64,000 nucleotides of DNA from Sphingobacterium olei (GCF_005048855.1 NZ_SUME01000005.1:62001-126000); one strand, 5' to 3'. Shown: positions 17,435-27,819, numbered from the stretch's first letter. The notes: generated by a model from the sequence alone, not told the origin. Made by a program: numbers and translations.

Positions 17435-17938
17435 ATGTCCATATTTTACTTTGTCGCATTTTTATCTATATTTTTTGCATTGATGACCATCTTCGCAAAG
17501 AATCCGGTACATAGCGTGCTATATCTCGTTATTACATTTTTTACGTTTACGGTGCATTACATCCTGTTGAATGCACAGTTTTTGGCCGTTGTAAATTTCA
17601 TTGTTTATATGGGCGCTATCATGGTACTTTTCCTTTTTGTCCTCATGCTCTTGAATCTCAATAAGGAAACCGAACCCCTGAGATCCAATTTGGTCAAAAT
17701 TATGGGTGCTATCGCAGGAATGTGTTTACTGGCAACACTTTTAGGCGCTTTCCGTGTGATTGAAGTCAATAATGACTATGTGACCGGCAATACAGATGTA
17801 GGTTTGGTGCAGAATCTGGGTAAAGTCTTATTCGATGAGTTTCTACTGCCATTCGAATTATCATCCCTTTTACTATTGACCGCAATGATCGGCGCCGTTT
17901 TACTAGCAAAAAAAGAAACAAAAGAATCTAATGGATAG
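17435..17938 (+). CDS. nuoJ: NADH-quinone oxidoreductase subunit J
   Basis: A 167-residue integral membrane subunit with five predicted helices. The central segment FIVYMGAIMVLFLFVLMLLN is the family's conserved pi-bulge helix, preceded by KNPVHSVLYLVITFF. It overlaps nuoK by 8 nt, so the two are probably translationally coupled. Confidence 0.95.
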   Translation: MSIFYFVAFLSIFFALMTIFAKNPVHSVLYLVITFFTFTVHYILLNAQFLAVVNFIVYMGAIMVLFLFVLMLLNLNKETEPLRSNLVKIMGAIAGMCLLATLLGAFRVIEVNNDYVTGNTDVGLVQNLGKVLFDEFLLPFELSSLLLLTAMIGAVLLAKKETKESNG

Positions 17939-18260
17939 TGTCATTCAAAATATACAAGGGATACCATTAAATCATTATTTGATTTTTTGTAGTGTCATCT
18001 TTTCTATAGGTGTAATCGGTGTATTGATTCGTCGTAACGTCATCATTATTATGATGTGTGTCGAGTTGATGTTAAATTCCGTCAATCTACTGTTAGCGGC
18101 GTTCTCAGCTTATCGCGGCGATGCAAGCGGTCAGGTTTTTGTATTCTTCGTCATGGCACTAGCGGCAGCTGAAGTTGCGGTAGGGCTTGCCATAGTGATC
18201 ATGGTGTACCGCAATACAAAATCTGTAGATATAGAATCATTAAGTAAACTACGTTGGTAA
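17931..18260 (+). CDS. nuoK: NADH-quinone oxidoreductase subunit K
   Basis: A 109-residue three-helix MrpC-like subunit. The conserved MMCVELMLNSVNLLLAAFSA helix carries the glutamate of the proton path, and the third helix MALAAAEVAVGLAIVIMVYR carries the second glutamate. Overlaps nuoJ by 8 nt. Confidence 0.96.
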   Translation: MDSVIQNIQGIPLNHYLIFCSVIFSIGVIGVLIRRNVIIIMMCVELMLNSVNLLLAAFSAYRGDASGQVFVFFVMALAAAEVAVGLAIVIMVYRNTKSVDIESLSKLRW

Positions 18261-18282
18261 TAATTAAGCACACCCGTATAAT

Positions 18283-20202
18283 ATGATAGAATTAGTTTGG
18301 TTAGTGCCATTAAGCGCTTTAGTAGGATTTATAATAAATGGATTGGGACAAAACCTATTACCTAAACCGGTAATTGGGATAATCGGTAGCGGTGCTATCT
18401 TGGTTTCATTCGCGGTTAGCTGTGCTTTATTTGGCGAGGTAAATGCCGCTCGCCAAGCAGGAGAAACAGGCGTATTCACCTACCATCTGTTCGATTGGAT
18501 CAGTGTAGGTTCGCTTAATTTTTCCCTGTCATTCCTCGTTGACCCACTAAGTGCTATTATGTTGCTCATCATCACAGGGATAGGATTTTTGATTCACCTG
18601 TATTCGATAAGTTATATGGCACACGATGCCGGATTTGGGAAGTTTTTTGCCTACTTGAATCTATTTGTCTTTTTCATGCTTCTGCTTGTCCTTGGGTCTA
18701 ATTATTTGGTTATGTTTATTGGATGGGAAGGTGTGGGACTGTGTTCGTATCTTCTTATCGGCTTTTGGTATAAAAATTCAAGCTATGCTGCTGCAGCGAA
18801 GAAAGCTTTCGTCATGAACCGGATAGGAGATCTTGGTTTTTTGATTGCGGTATTCTTTATTATTGCCACGTTTGGTTCGTTGGAATTCAGTACAGTACTA
18901 GGACAGGCAGCGCAAATGTCATCTGGCGATTCGACCTTATTGGTGATTACATTATTGCTATTTATAGCAGCTACCGGAAAATCCGCACAAATCCCGCTAT
19001 TTACCTGGCTTCCCGATGCGATGGCGGGTCCGACTCCGGTCTCTGCATTGATTCATGCGGCTACGATGGTTACAGCAGGTATATACATGATTGCGCGATC
19101 AAATATCATGTTTACATTATCTCCTGTTACGATGCAGATCATCGCCGTTGTCGGTGTTTGTACCGCATTGCTGGCCGCGTTGATCGCTATCACGCAAAAT
19201 GACATTAAAAAGGTGTTGGCTTATTCAACCGTATCCCAGTTGGGATATATGTTTTTGGGATTGGGAGTGGGTGCATTTACAGGCGCTTTTTTCCATGTTT
19301 TAACACATGCGTTCTTTAAAGCATTATTGTTCTTAGGTGCTGGTTCCGTAATCCACGCCATGAGTAACGAGCAGGACATGCGTAAGATGGGAGGACTGAA
19401 AAAATCGTTGCCTATTACCTATGCTACCATGTTGATCGGTACCATCGCCATAGCTGGTATCCCCCCGTTATCAGGCTTCTTTTCCAAAGACGAAATATTG
19501 GCCTATGCTTTTGTACACAATCCCATATTTTGGGGAGTAGGATTTCTTGCAGCACTCTGTACGGCTTTCTATATGTTTAGACTATTGTATTTAACCTTCT
19601 TTGGTAAATTCAGAGGCACAGAAGAACAGCGGCATCACCTGCATGAGTCGCCTTGGCAAATGACGGTTCCGCTAGTTATTCTTGCTTTGTTAGCTGTGGT
19701 AGGCGGCTTTTTGAATGTTCCCGAGGCGTTGAACGGGAGTCATTGGCTGGCCAATTTCTTGACTCCGGTGTTTGCAGATAGTCAGGCTGTGGCACAACCT
19801 TTTCATTTGGATCATACAACAGAATATATCTTAATGGGTATTTCGTCCCTAGCGGCTCTTGTCATGGCTTTCGTGGCCTATTCAAAGTATGTAAAACGTG
19901 CGGATATACCCCAAGATGACGGAATACAGCAAAGCCTATTGTACGACTTGTCTTATCGCAAATTTTACATCGATGAAATTTACGATGCCTTAATTGTACG
20001 ACCATTGGACGCCTTGTCCAAGTTCTTTTATAAAGTCGTCGATCGTGAAGCAATTGACGGTCTGGTTAACGGTGTAGCAAATTTCTTTATTGTTTCGGGT
20101 AGAGGTATAAGGCAGTTACAGAGTGGGCATGTCGGATTTTATATTTTCATGATGGTAGTCGGTGTGATCGCTATCATGTTGTACGGATTGTTAAACCTAT
20201 AG
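18283..20202 (+). CDS. nuoL: NADH-quinone oxidoreductase subunit L
   Basis: A 639-residue antiporter-like proton-pumping subunit. It has FIGWEGVGLCSYLLIGFW near residue 146, TGKSAQIPLFTWLPDAMAGP near 228, ALIHAATMVTAGIYM, and the long C-terminal extension that forms the lateral helix (residues after about 500, ending VVGVIAIMLYGLLNL). Length is normal. Followed by nuoM after 24 nt. Confidence 0.96.
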   Translation: MIELVWLVPLSALVGFIINGLGQNLLPKPVIGIIGSGAILVSFAVSCALFGEVNAARQAGETGVFTYHLFDWISVGSLNFSLSFLVDPLSAIMLLIITGIGFLIHLYSISYMAHDAGFGKFFAYLNLFVFFMLLLVLGSNYLVMFIGWEGVGLCSYLLIGFWYKNSSYAAAAKKAFVMNRIGDLGFLIAVFFIIATFGSLEFSTVLGQAAQMSSGDSTLLVITLLLFIAATGKSAQIPLFTWLPDAMAGPTPVSALIHAATMVTAGIYMIARSNIMFTLSPVTMQIIAVVGVCTALLAALIAITQNDIKKVLAYSTVSQLGYMFLGLGVGAFTGAFFHVLTHAFFKALLFLGAGSVIHAMSNEQDMRKMGGLKKSLPITYATMLIGTIAIAGIPPLSGFFSKDEILAYAFVHNPIFWGVGFLAALCTAFYMFRLLYLTFFGKFRGTEEQRHHLHESPWQMTVPLVILALLAVVGGFLNVPEALNGSHWLANFLTPVFADSQAVAQPFHLDHTTEYILMGISSLAALVMAFVAYSKYVKRADIPQDDGIQQSLLYDLSYRKFYIDEIYDALIVRPLDALSKFFYKVVDREAIDGLVNGVANFFIVSGRGIRQLQSGHVGFYIFMMVVGVIAIMLYGLLNL

Positions 20203-20226
20203 TTTAAAAAATAATTGAAGTAATCA

Positions 20227-21672
20227 ATGGATAACCTTTTTATACTACTGATATTCCCCATAATAAGCGCACTGGTTTTAGCCTTCATGAAGTCCTCGAC
20301 GATTTCAAAATGGGCCGCGCTTGGTTTATCGTTATTACAGTTCGTATTGACAATACCTTTCTTATGCCAGTTTGTTCCAGAGGCCGCGCTCCAGTTTGAG
20401 CAATCTTTCCCTTGGATAACGAGCTTGGGTATTCATTTTCATATCGGAATAGACGGTATTAGCCTACCGCTTGTTTTACTGACAAATGGTTTGATTCCGT
20501 TAATCGTACTTTCGACCTTTGGTAAATCCTTAAAAGGTAATTTTTATGCCTTGGTCGCTTTCATGCAAGCCGGGCTGTTATTGGTATTTACTGCCCTGGA
20601 TGCATTTACGTTTTATGTCGGATGGGAAATTGCACTGATTCCTATTTATTTTATTTGTGCGTTATGGGGAGAAGGTGATCGCATCAGGGTCAATCTTAAA
20701 TTTTTTGTATATACTTTCCTGGGAAGTATATTTATGTTGGTCGCTATCCTCTATTTATATCATCAAACACCAAATAATGATTTTGAATGGACGTCTTTCA
20801 GTGGATTAGACTTAGCTGATCCTACACAAAGATGGATATTTTGGGCCTTTTTCTTAGCTTTCGCTATTAAAATACCTATCTTTCCGTTCCACACCTGGCA
20901 ACCGGATACCTACACCCATGCGCCCGCTGCGGGCACGATGTTATTGGCAGGTATTATGCTGAAAATGGGTGTTTATGGATTGATCCGTTGGTTGATTCCG
21001 ATTGCACCTCTTGGCGTAGCAGCATATGGTCAGCTCGCATTGATCCTATGCGTAATCGGTATTGTGTACGCATCTATCATTGCATTCAAACAACAGGATA
21101 CCAAACGGCTTATTGCTTATTCGTCTATTGCACACGTCGGACTGATCAGTGCGGGTGTATTTGCCTGGAATCAAGAAGGTCTTCAAGGTGCGGTGATGCA
21201 GATGGTAAATCACGGTATCAGTGTCGTCGGATTATTTTTTGTAATTGATATTATAGAACAAAAAACGCAAACGCGATCATTGCGGGATCTAGGTGGTCTA
21301 GCGAGTAAGATGCCAAAGTTAGCCGTCTTTTTCCTGATTATCATAATGGGTGCAGTAGGACTACCATTAACCAACGGCTTTGTCGGCGAGTTTTTATTGC
21401 TCAAAGGTATTTTTGATTATGGTGTATGGTTTGCCGTCTTTGGGGGCCTCACGTTGATTTTGGGGGCCGTTTATATGTTGCGGTTGTATCAGCGTACCAT
21501 GCTGGGCGAGTTAGCGGAACAGCAAGCGAGTGTTGTAGACATAAAAGGTCACGAGCTTGTGTTGCTCACGATTATATCAATCCTTATTGTGTATTTGGGG
21601 GTATTTCCAAACGGATTATTGCACTTATCAGAGGCTTCCGTTTTTCAGATGTTACAAGAGGTCAAATTTTAA
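20227..21672 (+). CDS. nuoM: NADH-quinone oxidoreductase subunit M
   Basis: A 481-residue antiporter-like subunit. Conserved regions include FYVGWEIALIPIYFICALWG near residue 135, AIKIPIFPFHTWQPDTYTHA near 217 and RLIAYSSIAHVGLISAGVFA near 295, with the channel Glu and Lys residues present. Complete. Confidence 0.96.
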   Translation: MDNLFILLIFPIISALVLAFMKSSTISKWAALGLSLLQFVLTIPFLCQFVPEAALQFEQSFPWITSLGIHFHIGIDGISLPLVLLTNGLIPLIVLSTFGKSLKGNFYALVAFMQAGLLLVFTALDAFTFYVGWEIALIPIYFICALWGEGDRIRVNLKFFVYTFLGSIFMLVAILYLYHQTPNNDFEWTSFSGLDLADPTQRWIFWAFFLAFAIKIPIFPFHTWQPDTYTHAPAAGTMLLAGIMLKMGVYGLIRWLIPIAPLGVAAYGQLALILCVIGIVYASIIAFKQQDTKRLIAYSSIAHVGLISAGVFAWNQEGLQGAVMQMVNHGISVVGLFFVIDIIEQKTQTRSLRDLGGLASKMPKLAVFFLIIIMGAVGLPLTNGFVGEFLLLKGIFDYGVWFAVFGGLTLILGAVYMLRLYQRTMLGELAEQQASVVDIKGHELVLLTIISILIVYLGVFPNGLLHLSEASVFQMLQEVKF

Positions 21673-21701
21673 TATAGCGAATATTATATACGAAAAGAAT
21701 T

Positions 21702-23087
21702 ATGGGTGCGATTATAACGCTGTCTTTATTAGGAATATTAGTATTGTATTTAGGGCTGTATAAAGCCAAGAATGCCTTATTGCCCGTTACATTGCTCGGG
21801 TTAGTAGTGGCGCTAGGTTTTGAAATAGCTGCATGGGACACAGGCGCTACGCCTATATATCATGGAATGGTTGTGTTTGACAACCTAGCACTGTCGTTTT
21901 CTATCCTTTGTATTGTCATTACTGGATTAATATTACTGCTTTCCAAAGAATATTTTAGAGCTATTAGTAGCAATGTTGCAGAGTATTATACATTAATACT
22001 GTTCTCGCTGACGGGTGCATTATTGGTCAATTCCTATCATAACTTTGCCATGCTTTTCGTTGGAATAGAAGTCATGTCAGTTGCACTTTATATATTAGTA
22101 GGTATACGAAAAACCGACTTCAACTCGAATGAAGCGGCCTTAAAATACTTCCTGATGGGAGCCTTCTCGACAGGCTTTTTGTTGTTTGGAATTACCCTAT
22201 TATATGGTGCTACCGGCACATTTGATATTACCGGAGTGAAAGAATATGTAATCGGTAATCCGCAGACGATCTCTCCATTATTCTATGGTGGGATATTGCT
22301 GCTCTTGGTCGGTTTATGTTTTAAAATAGGTGCGGCACCGTTTCATTTTTGGACACCGGATGTATACGATGGGGCTCCTATATTGATCACAAGTTATATG
22401 AGTACGGTTGTGAAAGTAGCTTCCTTCGCTGGTTTTTTGCGCCTATTCAGCTATGTGTTTGTTCCCCTACATGATTATTGGACACCGGTTCTACTCGTTA
22501 TCGTGATCATCACTTTATTTATGGGTAATATCAGTGCGTTGATGCAAACCAGCTTTAAACGTATGCTAGCCTATTCGAGTATAGCGCATGCCGGTTATAT
22601 GTTGTTTGCTATTGTGGCGATAGGAGCAGATTCTGCCTCAGGAATCTTTGCCTACGCGATCGCTTATTCGTTGGCTTCTGTAGTCGCTTTTGGAGGGTTA
22701 ATATTGGTGAAGCGGGCACATGGATCGGATCAATTTATTGCATTTAACGAACTTGGAAAAACAAACTCACTATTGGCTATTGCCATTACTATAGCCATGC
22801 TCTCGTTGGCAGGTATTCCCCTTACCGCGGGATTTATTGGGAAGTTTATGATGTTTCATACCGTTATGCAGGATTATAAAATTACACTGTTGATCCTTGC
22901 TGCCATCAATGCGGCGATAGGTGTTTTTTATTATTTGCGCGTGGTTGTCCACATGTATTTCAAGTCTGCTGATGAAGGGGTCGTAGAGGTAACCGTGCCG
23001 CTGAATTTTAAAATCGTTTTTATCATTGCTACCCTAGTGACCGTTTTAATAGGGCTGTATCCGGATTGTATCCTTAGTATATTGTGA
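21702..23087 (+). CDS. nuoN: NADH-quinone oxidoreductase subunit N
   Basis: A 461-residue antiporter-like subunit and last gene of the operon. It contains FVGIEVMSVALYILVGIRKT near residue 115, CFKIGAAPFHFWTPDVYDGA near 206 and RMLAYSSIAHAGYMLFAIVA near 287. A terminator hairpin begins 25 nt after its stop, closing the nuo transcription unit. Confidence 0.96.
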   Translation: MGAIITLSLLGILVLYLGLYKAKNALLPVTLLGLVVALGFEIAAWDTGATPIYHGMVVFDNLALSFSILCIVITGLILLLSKEYFRAISSNVAEYYTLILFSLTGALLVNSYHNFAMLFVGIEVMSVALYILVGIRKTDFNSNEAALKYFLMGAFSTGFLLFGITLLYGATGTFDITGVKEYVIGNPQTISPLFYGGILLLLVGLCFKIGAAPFHFWTPDVYDGAPILITSYMSTVVKVASFAGFLRLFSYVFVPLHDYWTPVLLVIVIITLFMGNISALMQTSFKRMLAYSSIAHAGYMLFAIVAIGADSASGIFAYAIAYSLASVVAFGGLILVKRAHGSDQFIAFNELGKTNSLLAIAITIAMLSLAGIPLTAGFIGKFMMFHTVMQDYKITLLILAAINAAIGVFYYLRVVVHMYFKSADEGVVEVTVPLNFKIVFIIATLVTVLIGLYPDCILSIL

Positions 23088-23112
23088 AAATACGTAGTCA
23101 ATTATGATAAAG

Positions 23113-23142
23113 GAGGTTTTTCTAATGGAAAACCTCTTTTTT
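23113..23142 (+). terminator. Terminator of the nuo operon
   Basis: GAGGTTTT (23113-23120) pairs with AAAACCTC (23129-23136) around an 8-nt loop and is followed by six T residues. Immediately downstream of nuoN. Confidence 0.85.
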
Positions 23143-23154
23143 CTTGCGTTAAAT

Positions 23155-23184
23155 TTTGAACTTTCTCTACAAATTGTATCTTTA
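23155..23184 (+). promoter_or_regulatory. Promoter of the DUF5686 gene
   Basis: TTTG (23155-23158) and TATCTTTA (23177-23184) are 18 nt apart. The predicted start near 23189 leaves a leader of about 14 nt to the ATG at 23203 and rules out the in-frame TTG at 23188 as start codon. Confidence 0.6.
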
Positions 23185-23202
23185 TAATTGACCAAGGTTG
23201 TT

Positions 23203-25734
23203 ATGGGCAGAGAAGGAAAATTGTTGCTATTACGTATGTTTTTGATAGGAGTCATTGTGAATTTCACAATCATCTCTACATTGGCACAATCTATTCTTAA
23301 AGGTCGGGTAATAGATGAAGAATCGCATAGGCCGATTTCGGGAGCAAGTATTTTAGTGAAGGGAAGTACAACCGGTACCTCTACAGATGCTTCGGGACAG
23401 TTTTCGATCCCATACGACTCCTCTTCCGAGTTGATCGTTATGATCAAGGCACTCGGCTATTTATCGTTCGAAGCTCCCATCTATACGCAGGACTCTTTAT
23501 TGACGCTGTACTTGAAGCCCGATCAAAACGAAATTGAGGCGGTCGATATATTCCGAAAAAGAAAGTATTCGAATAGAAATAATCCCGCCGTTGAACTTAT
23601 TGACATGGTGATCCGGAATAAGGGACAAAACAGACTTTCGGGTAAGGATAGCCTATACTTTAAGCAGTATGAAAAAATAAAATTTGGATTAGTTGATCCG
23701 CCAAGCGCTGCTAAAAATCGTCTCGGAAACCTGAGTTTTTTCTTTCGGAATGTTGACACCTCCGTAGTTGCGGGCAAAGAACTGCTTACGCTATATATGG
23801 AAGAAAATATCTCGGACAACTATTCCAAGCAAAACCCTTCCCGTCAAAAGAAAATCATCCGCGCGCAGGAGAAAACAGAATTTGATCCACGCTATATCAA
23901 TAACCCCAATATGCAGTCGTATATGAACTACCTCTTCCAACCGGTAGACATCTATGACGAAAGTATATTTTTCCTTAATAAGCTCTTTTTAAGTCCGATT
24001 GCAGATAACGGTAAGATTTACTATAAGTACTATATCCTTGATACGGTTCGTACGGCCAAGGAACTCTACGTGCGGCTAGCTTTCGAACCACGGAATAGCA
24101 CCGACCTATTATTGCGAGGCGAATTGCAAGTCTCTTTGGATGGTAAGTATGCCGTGAAGCAAGCGAATATGTCCGTTGGAGCCAACACCAACGTCAACTG
24201 GGTAAATGAGTTTGCTATTCGCTTGGCCTATTCACCAGATCGGGATGGCAATATGCTTCAGGATACGGCAATGGTACGTGTCCTATTTGGTAGGGGGAAG
24301 ACGGATGCCGTATTTGGCGAACGCTTGAGTGTCAATGAAGATTATAATTTACGGATGCCTCTTCCTGAAGGATTGTTTGCCGGAGCACCGATTGAAGCCA
24401 AATTGGATGTCAACTCTATCGTAGGCCAAGATCGTCCCGTTGCGCTCAACCCTGTGGAGCAGCGCACCTACAGTAATGTAGACAGCGTTAACAATTTGAA
24501 ATCGTTCAAAACCTTACTCTCCCTAGGATACCTCTTTTCGCAAAGCTACTATTCGTTGGGAAAGGTAGAGTTAGGACCATTAGAATACGCATATCATCAG
24601 AATAATCTAGAAGGCAATCGCTTTAGATTGGGCGGACGTACGACAGAGGCTTTTTCAGATAAAGTTTATTTGGAGGGATATCTGGCCTACGGAACGCGGG
24701 ATGAGGCTTGGAAGTATTTTTTGAGATCTGCCGTATCGCTAAATGGAAAATCTATCGCGACTTTTCCTGCCCACTATATCGAAGGCACCGTCCAGCACGA
24801 TGTTTTTGATCCGGGTAGAGGTATTGGCTTTTTAAAGGGTGATAGTTTCTTTCAAGGGTTTCGAACCAATAGGCCGCTAAAATGGTTGTCCTCCGATGCA
24901 TACCGATTTGGACATTTAGTAGAGTTTGGGAATCATATTAGTCTTTCTACAAACCTAACCCATCAGCGCCGGGTACCGGTGGGCGATTTGCGTTTTCCGC
25001 TAGCAATAGATACCACCCAATTTTTAGACCGAATTAATACGAATGATGTACAATTGACGCTCCGATGGGCACCTTTCGAAAAGTTTTATTACCGCAATCT
25101 CCGGAGGACGACAGTGGTCGAAAAATATCCAATTTTCAGCTTGCAATACAACAAGGGATTGGAAGGTTTTTGGACGGCATCATATAATTATGATGCGTTA
25201 CGGTTTTTTGTATCCAAAAGATGGTTTTTAAACCAGCTCGGCTTTGGAGATATGACTTTCTCCGTGGGGAAGATCTGGGGAGAGTTGCCATATCCACTCC
25301 TAGAAATGCCTAACGTCCAGGAAATCAAAGACCGTCATACAATTTCCTACGAACTGACCAATAATATGGAATTCGTCGCCGATCAATTCATTAAATTTTC
25401 CTATGATCACCAGCTTCAGGGGTTTATTTTTAACAAACTTCCCCTGATTAAAAAGTTAAAACTGCGCGAAGTATTTGGCGCAAAAATGTTCTATGGAGAT
25501 CTGTCGGCTTCGAATAACCCCTACAATGGCGTAGGAGGTGTTTATTTTGACAACGATGAGGAAGGAAATGCCATGACGCATGTTATGGGCAAGAACCCTT
25601 ATTGGGAAGGATATGTCGGCATCGATAATATCCTTAAAATAGTTAAAGTCGAATATATAAAAAGACTCAATTACCTCGATCACGCGAGCATAAATAAAGA
25701 ACGGTTTCGCGTTTCGCTCCATTTTGATTTCTAA
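23203..25734 (+). CDS. DUF5686 outer-membrane protein with carboxypeptidase-like regulatory domain
   Basis: An 843-residue exported protein. A basic N-terminus and hydrophobic stretch end at about STLAQ (signal peptide). A CarboxypepD-reg-like domain follows (ILKGRVIDEESHRPISGASI, then GSTTGTSTDASGQFSI, residues about 28-110). The remainder is a long region of alternating aromatic and polar residues, ending in RFRVSLHFDF with a terminal Phe, as expected for an outer-membrane beta-barrel. This architecture is that of the DUF5686 family of Bacteroidota, of unknown function. The in-frame TTG at 23188 is rejected because the promoter places transcription start after it. It appears to be a single-gene unit. 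Confidence 0.82.
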   Translation: MGREGKLLLLRMFLIGVIVNFTIISTLAQSILKGRVIDEESHRPISGASILVKGSTTGTSTDASGQFSIPYDSSSELIVMIKALGYLSFEAPIYTQDSLLTLYLKPDQNEIEAVDIFRKRKYSNRNNPAVELIDMVIRNKGQNRLSGKDSLYFKQYEKIKFGLVDPPSAAKNRLGNLSFFFRNVDTSVVAGKELLTLYMEENISDNYSKQNPSRQKKIIRAQEKTEFDPRYINNPNMQSYMNYLFQPVDIYDESIFFLNKLFLSPIADNGKIYYKYYILDTVRTAKELYVRLAFEPRNSTDLLLRGELQVSLDGKYAVKQANMSVGANTNVNWVNEFAIRLAYSPDRDGNMLQDTAMVRVLFGRGKTDAVFGERLSVNEDYNLRMPLPEGLFAGAPIEAKLDVNSIVGQDRPVALNPVEQRTYSNVDSVNNLKSFKTLLSLGYLFSQSYYSLGKVELGPLEYAYHQNNLEGNRFRLGGRTTEAFSDKVYLEGYLAYGTRDEAWKYFLRSAVSLNGKSIATFPAHYIEGTVQHDVFDPGRGIGFLKGDSFFQGFRTNRPLKWLSSDAYRFGHLVEFGNHISLSTNLTHQRRVPVGDLRFPLAIDTTQFLDRINTNDVQLTLRWAPFEKFYYRNLRRTTVVEKYPIFSLQYNKGLEGFWTASYNYDALRFFVSKRWFLNQLGFGDMTFSVGKIWGELPYPLLEMPNVQEIKDRHTISYELTNNMEFVADQFIKFSYDHQLQGFIFNKLPLIKKLKLREVFGAKMFYGDLSASNNPYNGVGGVYFDNDEEGNAMTHVMGKNPYWEGYVGIDNILKIVKVEYIKRLNYLDHASINKERFRVSLHFDF

Positions 25735-25815
25735 AACAAGACGACGCTTATCTCGGCATCATTTTCGCTAAAAGCAGATAACACCTCACAGATTTGTAAC
25801 CGTAAATACATAGAA

Positions 25816-26589
25816 ATGACATCATATAACAACTTACTCTTGCAGGTAACCGATCAAACTGCAGTTTTGACCGTAAATAGAGAACAGAAATTAAATGCAT
25901 TGAACCGGGAGACCGTGCTCGAGCTTACTACGGCATTCCGTTTCCTGGAGCAGCAATCCGAAGTAAGGGGAGTGATCCTTACAGGAGCGGGAGAGAAGGC
26001 ATTTGTTGCAGGTGCAGATATTACCGAATTTGCATCCTTGGATGATACTGGCGCCGAGACCTTAGCCAATGAAGGGCACGGTCTTATGGATACGATTTAC
26101 AATTTTTCTAAACCCGTGATCGCAGCTATCAATGGCTTTGCGCTTGGGGGAGGTTTGGAGTTAGCCTTGTCCTGTCATATCCGGGTGGCTTCCACCAATG
26201 CGCAGCTGGGGCTACCGGAGGTCTCCCTTGGTATTATACCAGGCTATGGCGGTACGCAGCGCCTCACGCAGCTGATAGGGCGCGGAAAAGCCCTTGAGAT
26301 GATCATGACCGCCGACAGAGTAGGAGCCAACGAGGCATATAACTGGGGGCTGGTGAATCATGTCGTTGATCCCGCTGCGATCATGGATTTCAGTAAGCAA
26401 CTCCTTCAGAAGATATTTGCTAGATCTCCAAATGCCATTTCCAAGGCGATTGATGCGGTAAATGCCGCAATACAAACTCCTCAAAAGGGGTTTGAGAAGG
26501 AGATCGAGTTATTCGGCCAATGCTTCGCCTCTCCGGAAGCAAAGGAAGGGATTAGAGCCTTTATTGAAAAGCGAAAACCAAATTTCTAG
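25816..26589 (+). CDS. Enoyl-CoA hydratase / crotonase family protein
   Basis: A 257-residue soluble enzyme that adds water to 2-enoyl-CoA in fatty-acid or butyrate-type metabolism. Crotonase signatures are present: AFVAGADITEFASL near residue 57, INGFALGGGLELALSCHIRV near 97-116 (first catalytic Glu) and LGLPEVSLGIIPGYGGTQRL near 124-143 (second Glu and oxyanion-hole glycines). Length is typical. Both catalytic glutamates are retained, so hydratase activity is likely, although chain-length preference cannot be told. No beta-oxidation genes adjoin it. Confidence 0.92.
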   Translation: MTSYNNLLLQVTDQTAVLTVNREQKLNALNRETVLELTTAFRFLEQQSEVRGVILTGAGEKAFVAGADITEFASLDDTGAETLANEGHGLMDTIYNFSKPVIAAINGFALGGGLELALSCHIRVASTNAQLGLPEVSLGIIPGYGGTQRLTQLIGRGKALEMIMTADRVGANEAYNWGLVNHVVDPAAIMDFSKQLLQKIFARSPNAISKAIDAVNAAIQTPQKGFEKEIELFGQCFASPEAKEGIRAFIEKRKPNF

Positions 26590-26658
26590 CGCATTGTTGT
26601 TATATCATTACAGATACATTTTTTCGAGCGATCAAGCTCACAAAACGATTTTTTATAT

Positions 26659-26719
26659 ATGAAATATCCATGTAGCATAGGCTGCACAAACACGAATGAA
26701 TATAGTTTGGATATTCCAT
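26659..26719 (+). repeat. Spaced inverted repeat upstream of the AI-2E family gene
   Basis: ATGAAATATCCA (26659-26670) and TGGATATTCCAT (26708-26719) are complementary at 11 of 12 positions, separated by 37 nt, in the 183-nt spacer before the permease gene. Role unknown; could be a leader hairpin or paired binding sites. Confidence 0.4.
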
Positions 26720-26772
26720 ATGACAATTAAAGTCAAACCGAGCTTGCGAGCTCACGAAGTAATTATACACAT

Positions 26773-27819
26773 ATGAATAACGCTGTTTTTTCTCAAAAGG
26801 AACGGAATATCATCATCCTCATTATTGTCCTTTTTCTCGGTGCTATACTGATGTATGCATTAAAGGGAATTTTTAGTGCTATTCTAGGAACAATGGTCAT
26901 GTACACCCTGTTTCGAAGGCTCAATCGGTTTCTGATCGAAAACTGGCATTGGCCTAAGCCGCTTTCTTCGGTGTTTATTATTATTATTTCCCTTTTCATC
27001 ATTGTTCTTCCATTTGTAGGTATTGGCTCTATGCTTTTGAATAAAGCAAGGGAGCTACAAGATAATCCCGACTGGATAAACAGTATTATTGATGCGATCA
27101 ATACATTTGTCGGTGATAAGTTGGGCAAGCCCGACTTTCTAAAGGAGCAGCTTGAAGCCAGCGCAGCCTATGCCGGTGAACTGTTGACAGCCGTTTTGGG
27201 TATGGCAGCCAATATATTTTTAGAAATATCTGTCATGTATTTTATCTTGTACTTTCTATTTGTCAATTACAAAGGCTTCGAAAATGGCATCGTTTTTTAT
27301 ATGCCTTTTGACGCGGAGAATGCAGTAGAATTTGGTACTGAGTTAAAAAACATTACCTATTCCAATATCGTCGGTCAGACCTTTATAGCGATTGTACAGG
27401 GGGCTTGTCTTGCGTTGGGGTTTTGGATCTTTGACGTTTCGGATCCCCTATTTTGGGGTGTTATCTGCGCTATATTATCGTTTATTCCACTTATAGGTCC
27501 GCCCCTGATTTTCGTTCCGGCGGCGATGATTCTGTTCGCCGAAGGTCAGAGTTGGCAAGCTGTTGGATTATTACTCTGGGGTTTTGGTCTAGTCATCAAT
27601 ATCGACAACGTATTAAGGCTTGTAATCGCCAAAAAAATAGGCGATATTCATCCTATCATTACCGTAGTAGGGGTTATCATTGGGCTTCCATTGTTCGGAA
27701 TCATGGGATTAGTATATGGCCCCCTTCTTCTAGCCTACTTTTTAATAGCCGTAAAAATTTATAAAGCCAATAAACGCTTGGCGTTAAAACGAGAGCAATT
27801 GGAACAAGATCAGCCCTAA
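26773..27819 (+). CDS. AI-2E family transporter (UPF0118/DUF20)
   Basis: A 348-residue inner-membrane protein with a hydrophobic N-terminal pair of helices (residues about 12-45), a further helix near 65, an amphipathic soluble section (about 85-145) and four to five helices to residue about 325. PLFWGVICAILSFIPLIGPP followed by LIFVPAAMILFAEGQ is the conserved family region. Members export small molecules or exchange ions (some are Na+/H+ antiporters, one exports autoinducer-2); the substrate here is unknown. Its stop codon directly abuts the stop of the convergent phosphopantetheinyl transferase gene. Confidence 0.87.
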   Translation: MNNAVFSQKERNIIILIIVLFLGAILMYALKGIFSAILGTMVMYTLFRRLNRFLIENWHWPKPLSSVFIIIISLFIIVLPFVGIGSMLLNKARELQDNPDWINSIIDAINTFVGDKLGKPDFLKEQLEASAAYAGELLTAVLGMAANIFLEISVMYFILYFLFVNYKGFENGIVFYMPFDAENAVEFGTELKNITYSNIVGQTFIAIVQGACLALGFWIFDVSDPLFWGVICAILSFIPLIGPPLIFVPAAMILFAEGQSWQAVGLLLWGFGLVINIDNVLRLVIAKKIGDIHPIITVVGVIIGLPLFGIMGLVYGPLLLAYFLIAVKIYKANKRLALKREQLEQDQP